Part shown: positions 46,244 to 58,379 of the stretch, in pieces
Numbering within the stretch: the first letter of the stretch is position 1
Layout: each line of letters begins with the position of its first letter
Source: Hydrangea macrophylla
Lineage: Eukaryota > Streptophyta > Magnoliopsida > Cornales > Hydrangeaceae
NCBI GenBank assembly: GCA_033977485.1
Contig: CM066997.1
Span: 80,198,634 to 80,262,633, forward strand
Direction of reading: 5' to 3'
Length of the DNA stretch: 64,000 bases
Notes under the pieces: model-generated
Told to the model about the DNA's origin: nothing
Seen by the model: only the letters and a program-made list of their open reading frames with translations
Database searches by the model: none
Position numbers and translations under genes: made by a program

Positions 46244-46400
46244 TATGCATGCTTCTCAAATCTCAATTTTAAATTTAGTTTTTAAGTTGCATCACATGTT
46301 GTGATAAAAATTGGTGGTACCACATATCACTGTATATGGTGTGATTGGACAAAGTGTTTGGGAATCAAATTCGGAATTCAAATTTGGGAAGCATAGCATA
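46244..46400. mobile_element. Small MITE of undetermined type
   Basis: ATGCATGCTTCTCAAATCTC at the left and ATGCTATGCTTCCCAAATTT read inward from the right form imperfect inverted repeats about 157 bp apart. The core has ATCACATGTTGTGAT-like palindromes. The target duplication is unclear. Confidence 0.5.
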
Positions 46401-46529
46401 CTATTTTTTGGGTTAATTATAGTTACACCTCTCGTGGTTAGCACTTTTTTCAGTTTGCCTTATATAGTTTCAAATGTGTCAGTAATTACCCTTGTGATTA
46501 GCATGTTTTTTTAGATATGTATATACATA

Positions 46530-46645
46530 TCGAAAATTCTATGGAGAGGGCTTAAACACGATATGACGCTCAAAACAGAGACCCTCTCTTTATTAAAGAG
46601 AGGGCGCCCTCTCTATAGCCTGACTGTATATATATATATATATAC
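46530..46645. mobile_element. TA-microsatellite MITE, copy B (internally deleted)
   Basis: It is shorter than copies A and C. It keeps GAGAGGGC, TAAACACGATATGACG and the nested palindrome CCTCTCTTTATTAAAGAGAG, ends GCCTGACTGTATATA, and abuts a (TA)n run on that side. Confidence 0.7.
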
Positions 46646-46821
46646 ACATATATGCACCTCATATGTAGGCTTTGTACGGTTAATTTTAACATATTTAATA
46701 AAGGTTGTACGATAATCTAAACCATAGGGATATTAGTGACACATTAAAAATTATAAAATGCAAACAAAAAAATAAGCGCGAAGGACAGAGAATGTATCTA
46801 TAATTAACTCCTATTTTTATA

Positions 46822-47005
46822 GGGAGTAAATATTCAATGTAACGGGGATACCACGTCAGCAAAATAACATACTCACATATTTGGGATTGGTACTTATGTG
46901 GATGAAATTTTTCCTAAAATAGGAGATGTAGATGGATAAATAAAGGATCCAAATTTAATTATTATACCACACCAACAAAATAACCGTTACAATAAATATT
47001 TTCAG
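46822..47005. mobile_element. Possible MITE
   Basis: TAAATATTCAATGTAACGG and the inward-read right end AAATATTTATTGTAACGG form inverted ends around a non-coding core. The left end resembles 2924-2990. No target duplication was confirmed. Confidence 0.4.
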
Positions 47006-47227
47006 AGACGGGTTTTCGATATTCACATTTCAAACATATCTCTCGAATATTTTCTCCTCTTTAAGCATCGGATGCTCCCCAATTTTGAACACCGGTGTCT
47101 TGAGAGGGCCCCAAAAATCTAATCCAATCTCAGAAAGAAAGTAAAAGCTCCATAGGTCTCTACCATGCTCGTTAAAATAATGCAAATTATGTGGTGAAGT
47201 GTACATAATTAACAAACAATACACATA

Positions 47228-47430
47228 TATATATATACAGTCAGGCTTTAATGAGGGCGTCCTCTTTTTATTAAAGAGAGGGCTTCTGTATTGGCTGTCG
47301 GATCGTGTTTTCATTAAGGGCAGTTTTGTCATTTCATAGTTTTTAAACACGATCCGACGTCCAAAACAGAGGCCCTCTCTTTAATAAAGAGAGGGCGCCC
47401 TTTCCTGAGAATTCCTGTATATATATATAT
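47228..47430. mobile_element. TA-microsatellite MITE, copy C
   Basis: The element is flanked on both sides by TATATA runs. It has the same plan as copy A: ACAGTCAGGCTTTAATGAGG end, TTTTTATTAAAGAGAGGGC arm, core with GTCGGATCGTG and ATTAAGGGCAG, second palindromic arm, then CCTGAGAATTCC. It differs from copy A by scattered substitutions, so the copies are independent insertions. Confidence 0.75.
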
Positions 47431-48082
47431 ATATTTTATCATATTCATAAATGTATTTATGTATATATGGATTATATTGATTGTGAAACTTGGTAGGCCA
47501 TGGAATTATAAGTCGTTCCATAATATCAAAACGGACTTCCGTAAAGTACATTCTGAAATGCTGTCCAACAATTATAACAGACCCACCCTTTGATTACTTA
47601 TTTACCAAAGAAGGTTAATCATCTGGTTCTAAATTGAGTGGGGTCCTAGTTTGGCTACAACAGTAAGGATTAACCATTACAAGAAACAAATTTCTTGTAT
47701 TGATGTTGAAGTACTTTAGGAAGATTGTATGATATAGTGGTTTTAGTTGCATTAATGGTTTTGGGTGTGAATGGTGTAACTTATGTCCCACGTGTAATTA
47801 GGTCTCAAAATGTGATCACTTTAAAAACAGCTTTACTTTTAAAAAAGAAAATTAATTTTTTTTAAAGTTTTCACACATTTTGGAACAATTGTTAATTACT
47901 CCATCTTTGCATCAATTTTGAATATATCATACAATCAAAACTATTAGAATGTATCATAGAAGTTCCTAAAGTGTAGGAAAATTCTCTAATACAAAATGGT
48001 GGTTTTGGTGGATCGAATATGTTACTACCCAATGTTACATTCGTGACCACCATACGGAACCTTTGGATGTAACGAGTGCTAA
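47431..48082. other. Intergenic left flank of the PMD-type element
   Basis: AT-rich sequence without a recognisable gene or terminal repeat. It abuts the 3' LTR of the minus-strand element at 48083. Confidence 0.4.
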
Positions 48083-51000
48083 TGGGGTTGTTTGCACCCA
48101 AAAATCGCCAAGGGTTTGGTGCCAGATAAGAGAAAGACATGACGAGCCTTGCCCCATGGCCCGTTTGGGAGCCAGTACAAGCTATCGAACTCGAGAAACA
48201 AGGGGGCATGAGAAATTTGCCCAAGGCATTGGCCCGACTACAAAGACAAGAAGTCCAGCCCGATTGGTCTAAGACATGTACACCGTTGTCATCAAACTCA
48301 ATACTACAATTCAAAGGGAAGCCTGGCAGGCAGACCATAGCAATAGGCCGATAACAGAGAAGGGAAGAGGAAACGTATGGCTAATTTCCTTATCGTTAAG
48401 GTTGGAATTAAGGAAATGGTGATCATATCTGGCTAGATATGGGAGCTCAATCCCTATAATCAAGGGATCAATTCAAATCCTGATAAAGACAGGAAGAATT
48501 GGGATAAGGAAATTTTCTGGGCACCCTTATCTTAATTGAGGCGCAATTTAAGGAGTCCTTGCCATAGTTGAACTCCTCACTGGCCTCTATAAATATAAAA
48601 GCAAGCCTACGTGCAAAAGACTCCGCGTCACTCTCGATACACCGCATCCAAAAGCATTCAAACAGCTTTCTTACCATTCAGAGGCATTCAACCTTGCATT
48701 CTAGTGTTTTCAGCATTCAATAGCAATAGGTCTGTCCCTTTTGTTATTCTCTTTACTGTTTTAATCTTTCATGAACAATCAGAGCATGTTCTGATCTTGT
48801 TCCTTAGTTTGTTCATTTTTTCCAAACATTCAATAAAATGTATATATGTTTTATTACTTGTTTGTGATTGTTTACCTGGTAAACTCATCATTTGCTAGAA
48901 TTAACGACATAAATATATTCTAAACCAGATAAACAAGGATACTAGAATTAATGACAGAAATATATTCTAAACCACATAATAATATAGTACTGAAATATAC
49001 AGGTAAACATTTATTTTCATATAAACATTTAAGACATTCCACAATGAATGTATCAATCTCGGAGAGACTTCACAACAACAAAACATCCATTCTATACTAT
49101 CTTAGAGGGTTCTCTTACACAGACACCCAAATCAACTCGTGAGCTACAACTCAGTCACACATGTGCCACAACACACGTCATACCACATTAACATGCATGA
49201 CAAATGTAATGAAATGCGATAAACCCATACATGGTGTTATAGCGTCAATCTGAGTCAACGCATCATCATTAGTAACAACATCTGCCTCTAGCTTTTCCAA
49301 CTTTGCTTTGAGGCTAATGATGTTAGCCTGAAGCCAAGCATCCCTGGCAATAACTTGTGCCCGAGTGACTTGCCTTCCTCATATTTCTTCTTTGTAGTCT
49401 CGAGAAAATGCATTACCTTCTGTCAGGCAGTGAGATGAGTTTCAGCCTCCGCCCGAATCAGGGAAGCTGAATGTGCTAGGGCTCGACACACCGAAAGCCA
49501 CTCCTGAACTTCTTTTAACAATGCTATTTGCCCGACAGATAAAGTGAGGTTAGCCAAGAGTGAGTCCAGGGTAGGATCTATCTCAACGGAGGGAGGGATG
49601 GAAGGAGAGAGATAAGATCTTTGCTGGCTAGCCCGAGAATGAAGTATTGAAGACTGGTTGGCGTGGCCACCTCGGGCTTAAAGGATCCTAAGTCAAACAC
49701 CCCTAGATCCAGACCAGTGAAGAAATCATCGAAAGGCATAAACGGTTCTGAACCTAAGGGAATAGCCTGTTCAAGAACAACAAAACCCCGAACCAAGGGT
49801 TAATACTTATGGAAAACAAGAAGCAACAAGCCTGACCAAGAAAGGAAATTACCTGAACAGGAGCGGACGTAGAGTCTGAGACGTATTGTGACACAACGAC
49901 TGAAGATGTAGTGGTGACATGATATCCTCATCGACTGATTATGGGACTGGAGCTTGGACCATTTGTGACTTGGCTCAGGATGAGGGGTCATAATTTCCTC
50001 TACAGAAGCTTCAACACTCATACCTTCAACAAGTTTAATCTTTTCTTCGATGATGGGATCGGCCACTGGAGGTTGATCTTCATTAATGGGAGCCAGTTAT
50101 TCTACAACCTTAGAAATTTGGGAATCGACCGTAGTAGTTTCTTCCACATTCTTAAGGGCCGATTCCGTTGTAGTAGTAAAGTCAATCAGACCAGTCAATT
50201 CATCATCGTCGGCCCAATCCAGGGCTAGCAAGACTGATTGGTCCACTTCATCCCTAGTATTACCCAGTGGTACATCTTTAAGCACATCCTCACTGCTAAA
50301 AGAAAGGACAACTTGTTCAGGTATGAGCTCCCTAGTTGGATCGGTGTCCTGGTCCACATCAAAAGAGGTTAGTGGGGGAACGACACGAAGCAGGATCAGG
50401 CCATTTTAGCAACCTCTTCAAGAACAGCCTCAGCCCATTCAGTAGTCATAGGTACCTGAAGGGAAGGCAGCGCAACTTGTGGTTGGGATGATGGTGGTTG
50501 AGCTGCTGGTGGTTGGGCTGATGGTAGTTGAGGGGTCTGCCCAGCAGGCACTACTTCCTCTTCCGATGTTTTGTCCACCAGCTAAAAGAAAACCAAGTGT
50601 TGGAATATAAGTTTTCAAGTTAAATGGTATATAGGTAAGAAGAAAAATGATACATGGGACGACGGGGTAGTCTTCTTCTTCTTTGATGGCCCCTTACCCA
50701 TTTTCTTTTTAGGAGTCGGCCTCTTGGATGTCTGTTTTTTACGGGCTACCACTGGTGCAGCAGCAGGTTTATCAGCCTCAATGGCTGATGAAATTGTAAA
50801 TTGAAGAAGCATCTCAGAAGTTGTACTCTTGAATATCTCGGTGGTTCGATCAGACCACCACTTCTCAAACTCTTCTGAAATAACCAGTTGGGCTAAGAAC
50901 GACTTGAAGGTTCAATCTGTCTTATCGTTCTTTTATATTCTTCACTTGGCCATCATTTACGATCAAGACATGTACTACCCAGTCTACATTCACGATGATG

Positions 51001-53043
51001 GCCGGTAGAACAGGAACTAACTGGGAAGCCCAAACTCCCTGGCGTAAAGAGGAGCAAAGTAATACTTAGCCCCACACTTGTTATTGCTTGGAGGGATGCT
51101 CGGGTTGAAGATAATGTCTCTAGCCACCAAGTAGCTAGAAAAAATTTCATTATAGGTGATTTGGGTCCTCGTTCCCCATTAGTAGGGTTGTTAGAGAGTT
51201 GAAGAAACGAGCGGAATTGGAGAGAGAAAAAGGGAGTAAAAAAAGGAGGAGCTCGAGTGGAGCATCCTTTGTAGAATAAGGTAAAACACTCCTCAAAAGA
51301 GTGAGAGGAGGGAATATTGTCCATAACGTGGACAACAAAAAATGGGAACGTCAGCCAATTGACGTGCAGTGGGCCAAAATTCTAGAAAGTATGAGTACAA
51401 CCATAGTTGGAGGATCCAGATTAGGCTCTCTCCGAAACTGAAGCCCGAGTGAATAAAGTCGGTCACACCTCAGACTAGGTGTTCCTAGACGAGAGTGGCA
51501 GAGGCTAGGAGTTTGCTAGACACTAAGCCTAAGGCTAGAGTGGAGTATTATTTTATAATGGCCTGACTAGCCGAGCAGAAAAGATACTTATTAAGCCAGT
51601 AGATGAGGAATGCTGTGTGTTCAGCATCAGACACGTCTATCCCTTCCTTTCCCATAAAGGTGGCCACGAAACTTCCATAGGCCATGATGGGCTTGTAAGA
51701 GATAGTCCCATCCTGAACAGATTCATGTTGAGGATAGGCAAATTAGCTATACCTACGTCAAGACTGGGCAGGACATCCTGTCCATGAGGATGAAGCCTGA
51801 GCAAGCAACTAACCTCTTTGATGGTTGGCCCCATTGGTTCATAATGGAAAAGAAACTTGTTGCAGAATGGTGACCAGAAGAGGAGGGTCGAGAAAAATAG
51901 GGATCGGTCTATCTCTAGTTTGGACGGACTAAGCATAATGGCATCGTAAATTCCCCTCCATTTCCAGAACTCGGCCTTAGAGGCCGAAACCCTTGATACC
52001 CACTTATCCCAATCTGTAGCAAGTATAGTCTAACCCCTGATCAGATGTGTGGCATTCCAGACCTTGTTCCAGTGGTCTGGAAGCTAAAGGAACGGCACGT
52101 TGGACACCGGGGAGAAATATGGGTTAAAGGCAGAGTGAGGATCATCGCGAAACACCGTACTCAGATAAGGCGCCGCTGAAAAACCGTCGAAAGTGCTGTA
52201 GTTGGTAAAGCAATTAGTGTAAATGTCAAAAGCATGGTCCTTGACCAATTGACAAACCTCTTTGCAGCGATTTTGTGGGGGAGGGTTGTTTAGGAATGAT
52301 TTTTGCTTCTTCGACGCCACCGGAGCTATTTTTGGGGCCATATCAAGGGGAAGGTTAAAGAGAACTCGCTAGAGAAAATGGTTTTAGAGAGAGAAGCTCT
52401 GGTTGTAGAGAGAGAGAAAATTGAAGAAGAAGATTGGGAAAGTAAACGGTTTTGCTCAACCATCTGATAGATATATATACATTGGGTATTAAATGAGAAA
52501 TGACAAGCACGTTTCTCGAGATCCGCCAATTCCTATGTGATGGGCGCGTGGTAATTTTTGAAATTCAAAAGATCACATCAATCAATGTCAGACATTTTCA
52601 CATGACCTTTTGGGGGGCAATTGTTTGCACCCAAAAACCGCCAAGGGTTTTGGTACTCAAAAAGAGAAAGACAGAACGAGCCTTGCCCCATGGCCCATTC
52701 GGGAGGCAATGCAAGCCATTGGACTCAACAAACAAGGGAGCATGAGAAATGTGGCCAAGGCATTGACCCGACTATGAAGACTAGAAGTCCAGCCCAATTG
52801 GTCTAAAACATGTACACCGTTGTCATCGGACTCAATATTATAGTTCAAAGGGAAGCCGGGCAGGCAAACCATAGCAATAGGCCGATAATGGAAAAGGAAA
52901 GAGGAAACATGTGGCTAATTTCATTATTGTTAAGGTTGGAATTAAGGAAATGGTGATCAAATCTGGCTAGATATGGGAGGCCAATCCCTATAATCAAGGG
53001 ATTAGTTCAAATCTTGATAAAGACGGTAAGAATTGGGATAAGG
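48083..53043 (-). mobile_element. PMD-carrying LTR element without polymerase (LARD-like)
   Basis: The 3' LTR is 48083-48890 and the 5' LTR remnant is 52611-53043, cut by chromovirus 2. Both share TTTGCACCCAAAAA, GCCCCATGGCCC and AGGCCGATAA. A third LTR copy at 27534-28510 confirms the ends TGATGAGTTTACC and the CCCCA side. The internal region (48891-52610) encodes a decayed protein with a plant mobile domain but shows no protease, RT, RNase H or integrase. Large non-autonomous LTR elements of this kind are called LARDs. No primer site was recognised next to the 5' LTR. Confidence 0.75.
49200..52341 (-). pseudogene. Plant mobile domain (PMD) protein of the LTR element, decayed
   Basis: The start is MAPKIAPVAS at 52341, conserved with the fragment at 27270. 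The N-terminal segment has PPQNRCKEVCQLVKDHAFD. Then comes WDKWVSRVSASKAEFWKWRG (about 52000) and the PMD core: FWSPFCNKFLFHYEPMG, TIKEVSCLLRLHPHGQD (51880-51770). PMD (PF10536) occurs in host silencing factors such as MAIN/MAIL1 and in transposons. Downstream pieces include a basic KKKMGKGPSKKKK segment (about 50700), Pro/Gln repeats (50480-50550) and acidic Asp/Glu-rich parts to about 49250. Many stops and frameshifts separate the pieces, so no functional product is expected. Splicing cannot be judged. Confidence 0.7.
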
Positions 53044-53126
53044 TGTAGTACCCTGTATTTTCAATAATTATTTAATGTAGAGAGATTCTATATACTTCCT
53101 TTGTTCACACTCAAAATTCTATCTTC

Positions 53127-53905
53127 ATTCGATTGAAGTCTTTTCGAACGATCGAACTTTTCTAGAGTTCAAGCGATCAAACCCTTTTCGAGCGATCGAA
53201 ACCCTACCAACTTGAATTTATGATGTGGTCCCCACTTCAATTGATCAAAACCTTTTCAATCGATCAAACCAGACCGATCTGCTCTCGAGCGATCGAACTT
53301 AGTTCGATCGATCGAATGTGTAATCATCAAAATTTTAGGTTTCACGAAGAAACAACCTCCTGCACCTCCTCCCCTCTATATATATGAACCATTCTCGAGA
53401 GTGTGTGTGTTTGGTTAATTCAGAATATCTATAGAGAGTGGTGTTTTGATATATATATATATACTCATACACATATATTATACACTACACACATCCATAT
53501 ATATATATTATATACACTCAGAAGAGAAAGAGAAGCAAAGAAGAAGAAGAAGAAGAAGAAGAGAAGGAGAGACAAAGACGAAGAAAGGAGCAGAGAGAGA
53601 AGAGGCCATTGGAGAGAGGGAGCTCAAAGCTTGACGAGCCAAACGCGTCCTTAGTACGTTCAGTGAGTCTTTACTCACTCGGTTTCAATTATATAATGTT
53701 TTTACAAGCTTTTGGTATGTTTAGATATATTTAACACGTCCCTAAGATGTTTATATATTATTGTTTACAAATCTGCCAGAGAAGACGACTCTCGAGCGAT
53801 TGAACTGAGTTTAATCAATCGAAGGTTCAATCGATCGAAGAGTCTTCAATCACTCGAACATTGTTTTCCCTTAATCGATCGAAATGGTTTCAATCGATCG
53901 AACTG
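53127..53905 (+). repeat. Self-complementary TTCRANCGATCGAA motif clusters in LTR 2
   Basis: About seven copies lie at 53127-53325, upstream of the TATA box, and about six at 53788-53905, downstream of it. The best copy is TTCGATCGATCGAA and others differ mostly by C-to-T or G-to-A at CpG positions. The 3' LTR has the same two clusters (61340-61535 and 62085-62190). Copies are separated by AT-rich spacers of 10-40 bases. Confidence 0.85.
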
Positions 53906-54184
53906 AGCAGAACATGAATTGTTCCTTTAGTTTATTATATATGAGGTTCGATTCAGACTTCTATTATGCGACACAAGGAGAATGTGACAACACCGATAAG
54001 TATGATTAAGAATAATGGATTAACGTAATGACATTAGATACTATATGGTTCATGTATGAGTTCGATATTCGTTCATTTCAATCAGAGCATTCAGGCCATG
54101 TGGGAATTATCATGGATCGATATTAGTACTGTGTTTAAGTAGGTTTGATAAGTTCTGGATATGGTACGCGGGCGGACACCTGGT

Positions 54185-54510
54185 TATGATACGCTTTCAC
54201 ATGTGGTGGATGATTTATATCCTTAACGAGCAGCGGCCAGGACCATGTTGTCCTAAAGTAGCCAGATGATCTATGTTATATCCTTAACGAGTGATGGATG
54301 GTTTATATCCTTAACGATTAGTGGATGGGGATCACTGGTATAATACGATAAGTTGTGGCAATAGATTTGATATACTATTGTTCAAAGCATTGTATCCCTG
54401 ACATGCGGTGGATGAGTTATCTCCTTAACGAGCAGGAGATGGACTGACGTGGTGTCCATGATTGCGGTGGATTGTATATATCCTTAATGAGCAATGGACA
54501 GAATGCTGGT
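54185..54510 (+). repeat. Imperfect repeats TATATCCTTAACGAG in LTR 2
   Basis: At least five units built on GTGGATG..TTATATCCTTAACGAG occur at irregular spacing of about 35-70 bases in the 5' LTR. The 3' LTR has matching units at 62515-62815. They form a second repeat module distinct from the CGATCG palindromes. Confidence 0.8.
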
Positions 54511-55343
54511 AGGTCTATATATGTGTGTAACGATTGAGTCTATTCTTTCTAGACAGAGTATGTTGATTATCAGTCTTAGGATAAAAAGACAATAAGGGTT
54601 GAGTTAAGATATTGGAATATAGAGAAGATGCTATGTAATAGAACTATATCTTATGACTTTATAACTTGTTATATGTTATATTATTGATACCCTGTGAGTT
54701 TCTATTCACTCAGCTCTCAATAAGCTGACAGCCGTTATTGCCTGGACATTCTCCGTCCAGATTACCCTGTCCCTTTTACTGCAGATAATGGAGCTTATGA
54801 CGACGACTATTACCCTAACGGGGATTATGCAGAGGGTGGCCGCACTAATGCCGGTTACGCTGAAGAAGGAGGTTACATTGATGATTATCCTTACGCCAGC
54901 TGAAGACTGAAGATTTATATTTAGTTTTATATTTCTGTTGAACTTGTTTAGGTTGATGGGTACTTGGGCATATGTTGTCTCCAGACCTGCTGTGATCCCG
55001 AGGACCACACTCTAATGTTTGTAATAGATTACTGTTATTATATTTCAGTTGTTTATGTTACTGTTCCTGTTTATCTTGTGGACTAGTACTGTGTGGTACA
55101 GATATTTAGTGACTTTCACTTGTCATTCCCTATGGACCCAAAAAGAAAATTTATTTTTCTCTATTTTTGCTACTCCGGGGCATGATAGTGTTTTTGGTAT
55201 CAGAGCCTTAGGTTGTGATACTTTCGTTCACTAACCCTTCCACACCATCTGGTCCTAGTATTTGAAGATTCCTTGAGATGAGATAAGAGTATAAGATAAG
55301 TTCGTCTTTCTGATGATAGATAGTTTTCTTTGCAGGTTAGCAT

Positions 55344-56296
55344 GGATCCAGAGTTCCATTAGTTTGTGACCGATGCTTATGGAGGACACGTGATCCATGG
55401 GGATACCGTGGAGCCAGCCGACCCAGAGTTCTATCATGAGCGCGTGTGCTAGACAGCTAGCTGATATCTAGAGGAGGATATGTGTAAGGCAGTCTATGTG
55501 ACCGGGAGGACTCACCCTACACAGATTTGTTAAGAGATATTACGGTTGATCGAGAGTAAGCTGGAGTTAGACGCCACAGAGATGAGAGCTATTCTTGGAG
55601 GACCTATTGAGGCCACACCAGTAGTAGCCCCACCATCACCGGTACCCGACATGCCTGTGTCAGTTCTGAAGCCTGAGCCGATTTAGGGTGAGGAGGACCC
55701 ATAGCTAGAAGATGAGCATCCCGACTGGGATATTGACGGGGATGGAGAGGAAGAGCCTATGGAAGATGAGGACCCCACGGAAGACATGGAGCCTATAGAG
55801 GATGATGAGGAGCCAGAGGAGGATCCAGAGGAGGACCCAGGGTTCATTGATGAGGAGGTTGTGGTGGATGACATAGAGGTAGAGGGAGACGGGATTTTGA
55901 AGATACCAGTAGAGGAGGTTCTTGATAAGGAGGTTTTAGTGCCAGAGGTACCTATTGTGTTTGATTTACCAGCAGGACCTGTACTTCATATGGCAGCCAT
56001 TGCCAACATGGCTGCTAAGTGGGTAACAGCGATGGTTGCATAGCCAGTTGGACTTCTGATAGGACAGGCTGCATTGGCTGATGCTATGGCTTTAGTTGGA
56101 GATTTTGCTGAGTTGGTACGAGCCAGCGTTTGGAGTTGAGGATTTGGAGGTTGACGAGATGATTGTTAAGGATTGGGATATAGGGGTAGTAGTTGGAGGA
56201 CTTGCTGCACCAGTGGAGGCCGATCCACCTGTGGAGATGGACATTATACCAGAGGATGAGGCACCAGCAGCAGGATCAGAGGCTAACAATTTTTGA
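55344..56296 (+). pseudogene. Extra acidic ORF between primer site and gag in chromovirus 2
   Basis: The frame opens with ATG at 55344 (MDPEFH). It is broken by several TAG codons, then open at 55759-56043 as a strongly acidic run (EPIEDDEEPEEDPEEDPGF). A frameshift at about 56090 leads into VEADPPVEMDIIPEDEAPAA, ending at 56296. About 380 bases and a TATATA tract separate it from gag. No domain is recognised. Its composition (Asp, Glu, Pro) is unlike gag. It may be a captured or extra element ORF. Confidence 0.55.
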
Positions 56297-56679
56297 GTCA
56301 GGATTTGCAAGGTTTAGCTTTTGTTAGTTTACATCAAAGCATGTTGTCCACAGAATTTTTGGGAGCTTAAGAGATAGCTATTTGACCATAGCTTTGTATC
56401 GCTATCAGTAGTAGTATTATAATAGCTGACCTTAGTACTGTTATAGCTTTTGTCCCACGTGGTACACAGTTGATTGGTGTGTACTATGCGGTACATCTTC
56501 TGATATATATATATATATTCGAGTAGTGCTTTTGCTATTTGTTGCGTGTTGATTGTTCTGTGTTGTTTAGTAGAACTATTAATTCTCGTGGTTGGTAATT
56601 CTACTTTGATTTCATTTCAGCGAGAAGACTTTCAGCTAATCAATAGGTCTCTTATAGGTGAGCAATTCCCTTCATCATT

Positions 56680-57840
56680 ATGGTCGGTCCCTTGAGAAAC
56701 CATCAAGCGCGAATAGGAGAACCTATTCCAGAGGGAATGGACCCGTCTGGAGTCTTTGAAGCATTTATGCGGAGGATGGAACATGTAGGCAACACCTACA
56801 ACTATGCCACCAATCAGCGACCAGTTCAACCCCCAATTGCGTCGTTCCAGCAGAGACACAGAGGGGACAAGTTACTGGTAAATTTTTGTGGGTTATATCC
56901 TGAGAAGTTCGACAGACTTATAGAACCATGGAAAGGTGAACAGTGGATAAGGGAGATGGAGTTGATCTTTAAAGCATTGGAGTGTAGTGAACAAGAGAAA
57001 CTCCAACTTGCTACGTTTCAACTCACCTATACCGCCGTAGACTGGAGGGAAGCTGAACGAGCCATTATTGGGGTAAATGTTGTGAGGGCAATTCCTTGGG
57101 AAACATTTAAAGGAAGATTTCTGGAGAAGTACTTCCCGGAAGACGAAAAGGATCAATAGGAGAAGAACTTTATGAGTCTAATTCAAGGAGACTGGACGGT
57201 GAGAGAATATACCACCCAGTTTGAGTGATTATCTCAATTTGCTCAGCATATGATTGATACACTGCCAAAGAAGATCAAGCGGTTTCATCAAGTACTGAAC
57301 CCCCATCTTCGTCATATGATGATTGGGCACCTGAACCAGAGCTTTGAAAGACTGCTTAGACTTGCTGTGAGTCTGGAGACAGACGCCTATCCGGTACAAT
57401 GACAATAGATGAATCGACCCCAGCCGGTGAGAGGTTTTCAACAATAACGAAGTTTCCAGAACCCGCCATCGAGAAATACCCAGGGTTGGAGACCATAGGG
57501 GAACTCTCAAGGTAACAAGAGAACCTGGGATGGAACCAAGAAGCCTCAGTTAAGCTATTCTCGACCCCAGCAGTATCAACAGTGAGGACTGCAACCGCAA
57601 GCATTACTTATGGCCCCGCTATCAAACACTAGAGGATGTTTTAATTATGGGAAGCCAGGGCACATTGCCAAGTTTTGCACAGTTTCCAGGGTTAATCACC
57701 GGGTGGGTGCTATCTGCTGAAATTGTAACAAGCCAGGGCACTTGAGCAGGAATTTCCATGCACCACAAGGAGGCTAGGATACTACGGAGCACCAGTTTAA
57801 GGAATTCAAGGACCTCCATATCAAACTAAGATGAATGCTA
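56680..57840 (+). pseudogene. gag of chromovirus 2
   Basis: ATG at 56680. The first 159 codons are open (FCGLYPEKFDRLIEPWKGEQW, then AVDWREAERAI and FKGRFLEKYFPE, the retrotransposon gag core) to TAG 57157. The frame then continues past stops with TVREYTTQFE. Two zinc knuckles follow: CFNYGKPGHIAKFC at about 57638 with Tyr for the second Cys, and a second at about 57715 whose first Cys precedes a lost codon and whose last Cys is His. RNA binding is therefore likely lost. Confidence 0.85.
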
Positions 57841-57882
57841 TCTTTAGCAGAAACAGGGTTTAATGCTAATGAGTAGCAACAT

Positions 57883-58194
57883 TTGGAAGGTACGCTTGTA
57901 CTCTTTCATAGTCCAGTTAAAGCTTTATTCAATACTAGAGCTGCACATTCAGTTATTGCTGTTAAGATTGTATGTCAGTTGGGTTTAGAACCCCAGACAC
58001 TTGAGCCAGCACTTAATGCTGTGTCACCATTGGGAGTGACTGTTAAGCTAGGTAAAGTGTGTAAAGATTGCCCTTTAACCTTGGGAGATAGGAATCTTCC
58101 AGCAGACTTGGTAGTTCTATCATTGTCGGAGTTCGACACTATCCTAGGGATGGATTGGTTGACTAAGTATTGCCAATTTAGACTGCCCTACTAG
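57883..58194 (+). pseudogene. Protease of chromovirus 2 with a mutated active site
   Basis: Open for 103 codons. VKALFNTRAAHSVIA aligns with the gypsy protease active site, but the catalytic D-T-G has become N-T-R. Later blocks (LPADLVVLSLSEFDTILGMDWL) are conserved. The enzyme would be inactive. Confidence 0.85.
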
Positions 58195-58379
58195 GACAAT
58201 TGTGTTTCCAATACCAGGATGCCCGATGATCAGATTCTAGTGTCATCCAATGAGTGACATGTTTCTTACAAACTATTTGGCTATAATGGGAAGTATGAGT
58301 ACGGAACTCACGATGGATCAAATTCCTACCGTACAAGACCTTCGGGTGTATCCTAGGATATTAAAGGACTTCCACCAAA

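Noticed and set aside
53403..53654. Lys/Arg-rich frames in chromovirus 2 LTRs (also 61701-61925)
   Set aside because: They are translations of AAGAAG and GAGA low-complexity leader sequence.
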